DNA from: a candidate division FCPU426 bacterium
GTDB lineage: Bacteria; Oederibacteriota; JAAXVQ01; JAUVAV01
Direction: 5' to 3'
Assembly: GCA_030619365.1 (NCBI GenBank)
Contig: JAUXBQ010000116.1
Location: 1 to 8,067 of the forward strand
Length of the DNA: 8,067 bases
Shown in pieces: positions 6,130-8,067 of the stretch. The notes beneath the pieces were generated by a model that saw nothing but the letters and a program-made list of their open reading frames with translations, searched no databases and was not told the origin of the DNA. Each line of letters starts with the position of its first letter. The first letter of the stretch is position 1. Made by a program: the position numbers and the translations under genes.

Positions 6130-7512
6130 TTACTCCGGGAGATTGAGTAAAAACTTCCATATCGGCACCACCTCAATCACTCCACGGCCCTCAGCAGTTA
6201 TGCGCTCTTCCTCGTTACGCGTTACGATAGTTCCCGACTTAAGACCCTGCTCGACCATGGCCTTGCTTAACACTTCCAATTCCCGTTTTCGGGTCCGAGT
6301 TTCGGCCAGGGATTCACACACTTGGACCAGAAGGCGTTTGCGATCGCGCAGCGGAACGATGAAATCGACCTCACCTCCGGTTTCCGTCTTGTAGTAATAA
6401 ATCTCCGAATGGAGGCGCCGCAGCGCTATAAACACCAGATTCTCCAAGAGATGTCCGGAATTGACAAGAATGCCTGAAGCAACCGAAACGGTCAAGGCGT
6501 GATCAATGCAGTAGATTTTCTTGGGGTTAGTGTTGCTGCGCGCCAGGGAGGCGTCGAATATCCTAACCGTAAATAGAAAATATGAGTCCTCGAACCATTC
6601 CAGATACTCCGAAACCGATGACTTTGGCACCTTGTGTCCCAATGATTTTAAATATCCCGTGAGACTATTCACCGAATAAAGCGAGGCCGTATTATCTATA
6701 AGGCGGTGCGCCAAATCAGTCACAGCTTTGGGATGGAAAATGTCATGACGCTCAATCAAATCCCGAAATAAAATGGCAGTCAAATATTCCTGGTGTATCT
6801 TTATCCGCAGGGTCCGCTTAAGGCCAATTACCTCGGGAAAACCGCCGGCCTTCCAATAGTCCTCAAAAGCCTTGCGAATAAGCAGCCGCTGCTTGGTGGA
6901 AAGTGAAGCAGGGACTCCCAGTCCTTTCCAGTCCAGAAATTCCCTGAAAGAGAACGGCATTATTTCCCATGACAGCGCCCGGCCGCGCATCTGAGTGGCG
7001 ATCTCCTTTGAAAGCATCTGTGCCGACGAACCCGCGAGATAAACTTCACACTTTTCAGTCCGCAGCAGCCGGTCAACAAAGGATTCCCAGCCCGAAACCG
7101 CCTGTATCTCGTCAAAAAAGCAATAAATCATCTCGCTGTTTTTCTTTTCCGGGTAAAGTGAGAAGTAGGTCTCCATAATCACGTCAAGACCTTCGTGCCG
7201 CAGATCGTGGAGGCGGTCATCGAAAAAATTCAAGTAAAGTATATTCTCCCGCGAGATGCCACTTTTTACCAGGCGCTCGATAATCTGAAACAGATACGTG
7301 GATTTTCCACTCCTGCGAACCCCGATGCAGACTGTGGCTTTTCCGGGAACTGTCTCAATTTTTAACCGCCGGGGCACTCCGGTCTCCAATCGGGTTTCCT
7401 GGAAATCAAGGATTATGGATTTGATCGTGCCGGCGCTTCGGCTTTGGCTTATACTCTCACTCCGGGTCGCGGTTCTGCTTCGGCTTGCGTTTTTATTTTT
7501 GCTATTTTTCAT
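6130..7512 (-). CDS. AAA family ATPase with DUF4143-like C-terminal domain
   Basis: A 460-residue ATPase of the type often annotated as AAA_14/DUF4143, common in bacteria and archaea and of unknown role. Visible parts: Walker A GVRRSGKST (64-72), Walker B IYCFFDEIQ (129-137, Asp134 Glu135), sensor-1-like LAGSSAQML (159-167), a conserved RGR (176-178), and the family block FSFREFLDW (187-195). The C-terminal half has the typical LLENLVFIALRR (355-366) and GGEVDFIV (379-386) followed by LLVQVCESL (394-402), resembling a PD-(D/E)xK-like fold with Gln and Cys where E-x-K would sit. The end IWKFLLNL is usual for the family. The first 28 residues are Ser/Arg/Lys-rich low complexity and have no clear ribosome site; no better internal start was found. 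It has its own strong promoter. Toxin-antitoxin-like or defence roles have been suggested for relatives, but I cannot assign one. Confidence 0.9.
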   Translation of the reverse strand: MKNSKNKNASRSRTATRSESISQSRSAGTIKSIILDFQETRLETGVPRRLKIETVPGKATVCIGVRRSGKSTYLFQIIERLVKSGISRENILYLNFFDDRLHDLRHEGLDVIMETYFSLYPEKKNSEMIYCFFDEIQAVSGWESFVDRLLRTEKCEVYLAGSSAQMLSKEIATQMRGRALSWEIMPFSFREFLDWKGLGVPASLSTKQRLLIRKAFEDYWKAGGFPEVIGLKRTLRIKIHQEYLTAILFRDLIERHDIFHPKAVTDLAHRLIDNTASLYSVNSLTGYLKSLGHKVPKSSVSEYLEWFEDSYFLFTVRIFDASLARSNTNPKKIYCIDHALTVSVASGILVNSGHLLENLVFIALRRLHSEIYYYKTETGGEVDFIVPLRDRKRLLVQVCESLAETRTRKRELEVLSKAMVEQGLKSGTIVTRNEEERITAEGRGVIEVVPIWKFLLNLPE

Positions 7513-7517
7513 TTTTT

Positions 7518-7581
7518 TATCCGGTCATATTTATTTCCGGTTAATGCCTTATCCGGTAACTATTATTACCGGTTTATGCTT
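7518..7581. promoter_or_regulatory. Four CCGGT motifs at 16-bp spacing, operator-like
   Basis: CCGGT begins at 7521, 7537, 7553 and 7569, exactly 16 bases apart. The 16-base units alternate: units 1 and 3 both begin TATCCGGT, and units 2 and 4 share CCGGTT.ATGC.T. The array is therefore two diverged copies of a 32-base unit. Units 3 and 4 also form the perfect inverted repeat CCGGTAACTATTATTACCGG (7553-7572), which covers the -10 box. The rest lies in the ATPase gene leader. This looks like a multi-site operator, though no cognate regulator is identified. Confidence 0.55.
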
Positions 7582-7590
7582 GGATGTCAA
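7562..7590 (-). promoter_or_regulatory. Sigma70-like promoter of the AAA ATPase gene
   Basis: The minus strand has TTGACA (7585-7590, six of six) and AATAAT (7562-7567, five of six) with an ideal 17-base spacer. The start would be near 7555, leaving about 43 bases of leader before the ATG at 7512. The -10 box lies inside an inverted repeat, which suggests repression. Confidence 0.7.
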
Positions 7591-7876
7591 GCGGCATTTT
7601 CCACTCCCTCATAAGGCCAATATCTCTCGCCACCCTTCTATGAGGTTCCAATTTTGAACCACAAGCCCGAAAACTATTTTAAAATAAGCCTAAACACTCC
7701 GCCCCCCCCCCCCCGGAAGTGGTCTTGAATATTTGACAAGATTCAGCCCGAATTATTGCGAAAAAAACAGATAAGTCTGGCGATAAAGGAATATATTCGA
7801 TCCCCTCGCCCCGCTTGCGGGGAGAGGGTGAAGCTTGCCCGGCGTATGCCGGGGGTGAGGGGTCCAGAAATATATT
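7582..7876. other. Intergenic interval with poly-C tract and palindromes
   Basis: No gene is supported. It holds the -35 box of the ATPase promoter, a short GGTTC/GAACC inverted repeat (7644-7660), the AT palindrome TATTTTAAAATA (7675-7686), a run of 13 C (7702-7714), an inverted repeat TCTTG/CAAGA (7723-7741) and the REP-like double hairpin at 7802-7862. Confidence 0.6.
7802..7862. repeat. REP-like double hairpin element
   Basis: An outer arm CCCCTCGCC (7802-7810) pairs with GGTGAGGGG (7854-7862), apart from one G-U. Inside are two hairpins: CCCCGC-TT-GCGGGG (7809-7822) and CCCGGC-GTAT-GCCGGG (7838-7853). The outer arm and first hairpin overlap slightly, so they may be alternative folds. 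The CCCTC...GAGGG framing is shared with the central part of the element inside higB and with the left edge of the window. It could also act as a 3' mRNA structure for the gene ending at 7877. Confidence 0.65.
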
Positions 7877-8067
7877 TTATTCATTTATGAATGCGGTCAA
7901 TAGCAAATTCTCCAATTCTTTCCAACCCTCTTTAATCGCCCCCTTAATGACTCGACCGTCCTCTTCTGAAAACTCCCGTGGCAGAGAGAGATGGTCAAGT
8001 ATTACGCTGCTATTCTCATTTCTCCAAACAATCCGACAATCCGCACGCACTCCGGCAGATCCGATAA
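7877..8067 (-). CDS. C-terminal part of an unrecognised protein (5' end outside the window)
   Basis: An open frame of 62 codons enters from the right edge and ends at TAA (7877-7879). It has no in-window start that I would choose. Its composition looks coding: it ends in a charged amphipathic stretch (REFSEEDGRVIKGAIKEGWK, then ELENLLLTAFINE). An earlier part reads RIVWRNENSSVILDHLSL. No catalytic motif or known domain is recognised. A double-hairpin repeat follows 15 bases downstream. It is on the same strand as the ATPase gene but about 360 bases away and separated by that gene's promoter, so probably not in one operon with it. Gene status is moderately likely; function unknown. Confidence 0.5.
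   Translation of the reverse strand, partial: IGSAGVRADCRIVWRNENSSVILDHLSLPREFSEEDGRVIKGAIKEGWKELENLLLTAFINE

Noticed and set aside
5952..6176. Open frame of 74 codons on the minus strand between higA and the ATPase gene
   Set aside because: It starts inside the ATPase gene in another frame, runs through the higB shard, then translates the hairpin element and leaves the higB frame. It is a by-product of the insertion, not a gene.
7733..7760. Plus-strand TTGACA as a promoter
   Set aside because: No acceptable -10 box at 16-18 bases and no plus-strand gene downstream.

Overview
The window is a bacterial chromosomal segment with about 50% GC by eye. Every gene I can support lies on the minus strand. 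Shine-Dalgarno sites are good at several starts and palindromic repeats are scattered between genes. The tandem universal stress proteins (one UspE-like, one with a TPR-like tail), the HigBA remnant and the DUF4143-type ATPase suit a Gram-negative, possibly Desulfobacterota-like organism. That placement is an inference; no marker gene is present.

Layout by region. (1) 1-258 holds no gene. It contains a REP-like hairpin, one copy of a roughly 54-bp dispersed repeat, and a 71-bp element with perfect 13-bp inverted ends. (2) 259-5199 is a probable three-gene operon read leftward: a two-Usp-domain protein with a TPR-like tail (4072-5199), a UspE-like tandem Usp protein (3031-3975), and a P2-type cation-transporting ATPase (259-2970). 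A sigma70-like promoter lies at 5241-5270. (3) 5271-5622 is non-coding as far as I can tell. It carries a second copy of the dispersed repeat and a REP palindrome. (4) 5623-6129 is a decayed HigBA toxin-antitoxin locus. HigA antitoxin is intact. HigB survives only as two short C-terminal pieces separated by an inserted block with three hairpins. (5) 6130-7512 encodes an AAA ATPase with a DUF4143-like C-terminal domain; its stop codon directly abuts the higB remnant. Its upstream region has a sigma70-like promoter overlaid by four CCGGT motifs at exactly 16-bp steps. (6) 7582-7876 is intergenic, with a 13-C tract and a large REP-like double hairpin. (7) 7877-8067 is the C-terminal end of an unrecognised gene that runs off the right edge.

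The Usp proteins and the ATPase may form a stress-linked ion-transport cassette. The right half looks like an accessory region where a toxin gene was cut by a gene junction and then by a palindromic element, leaving an orphan antitoxin. The most novel points are the dissected higB with no stop codon before higA, the 16-bp periodic operator-like array, and the diverged direct repeats that bracket the operon.
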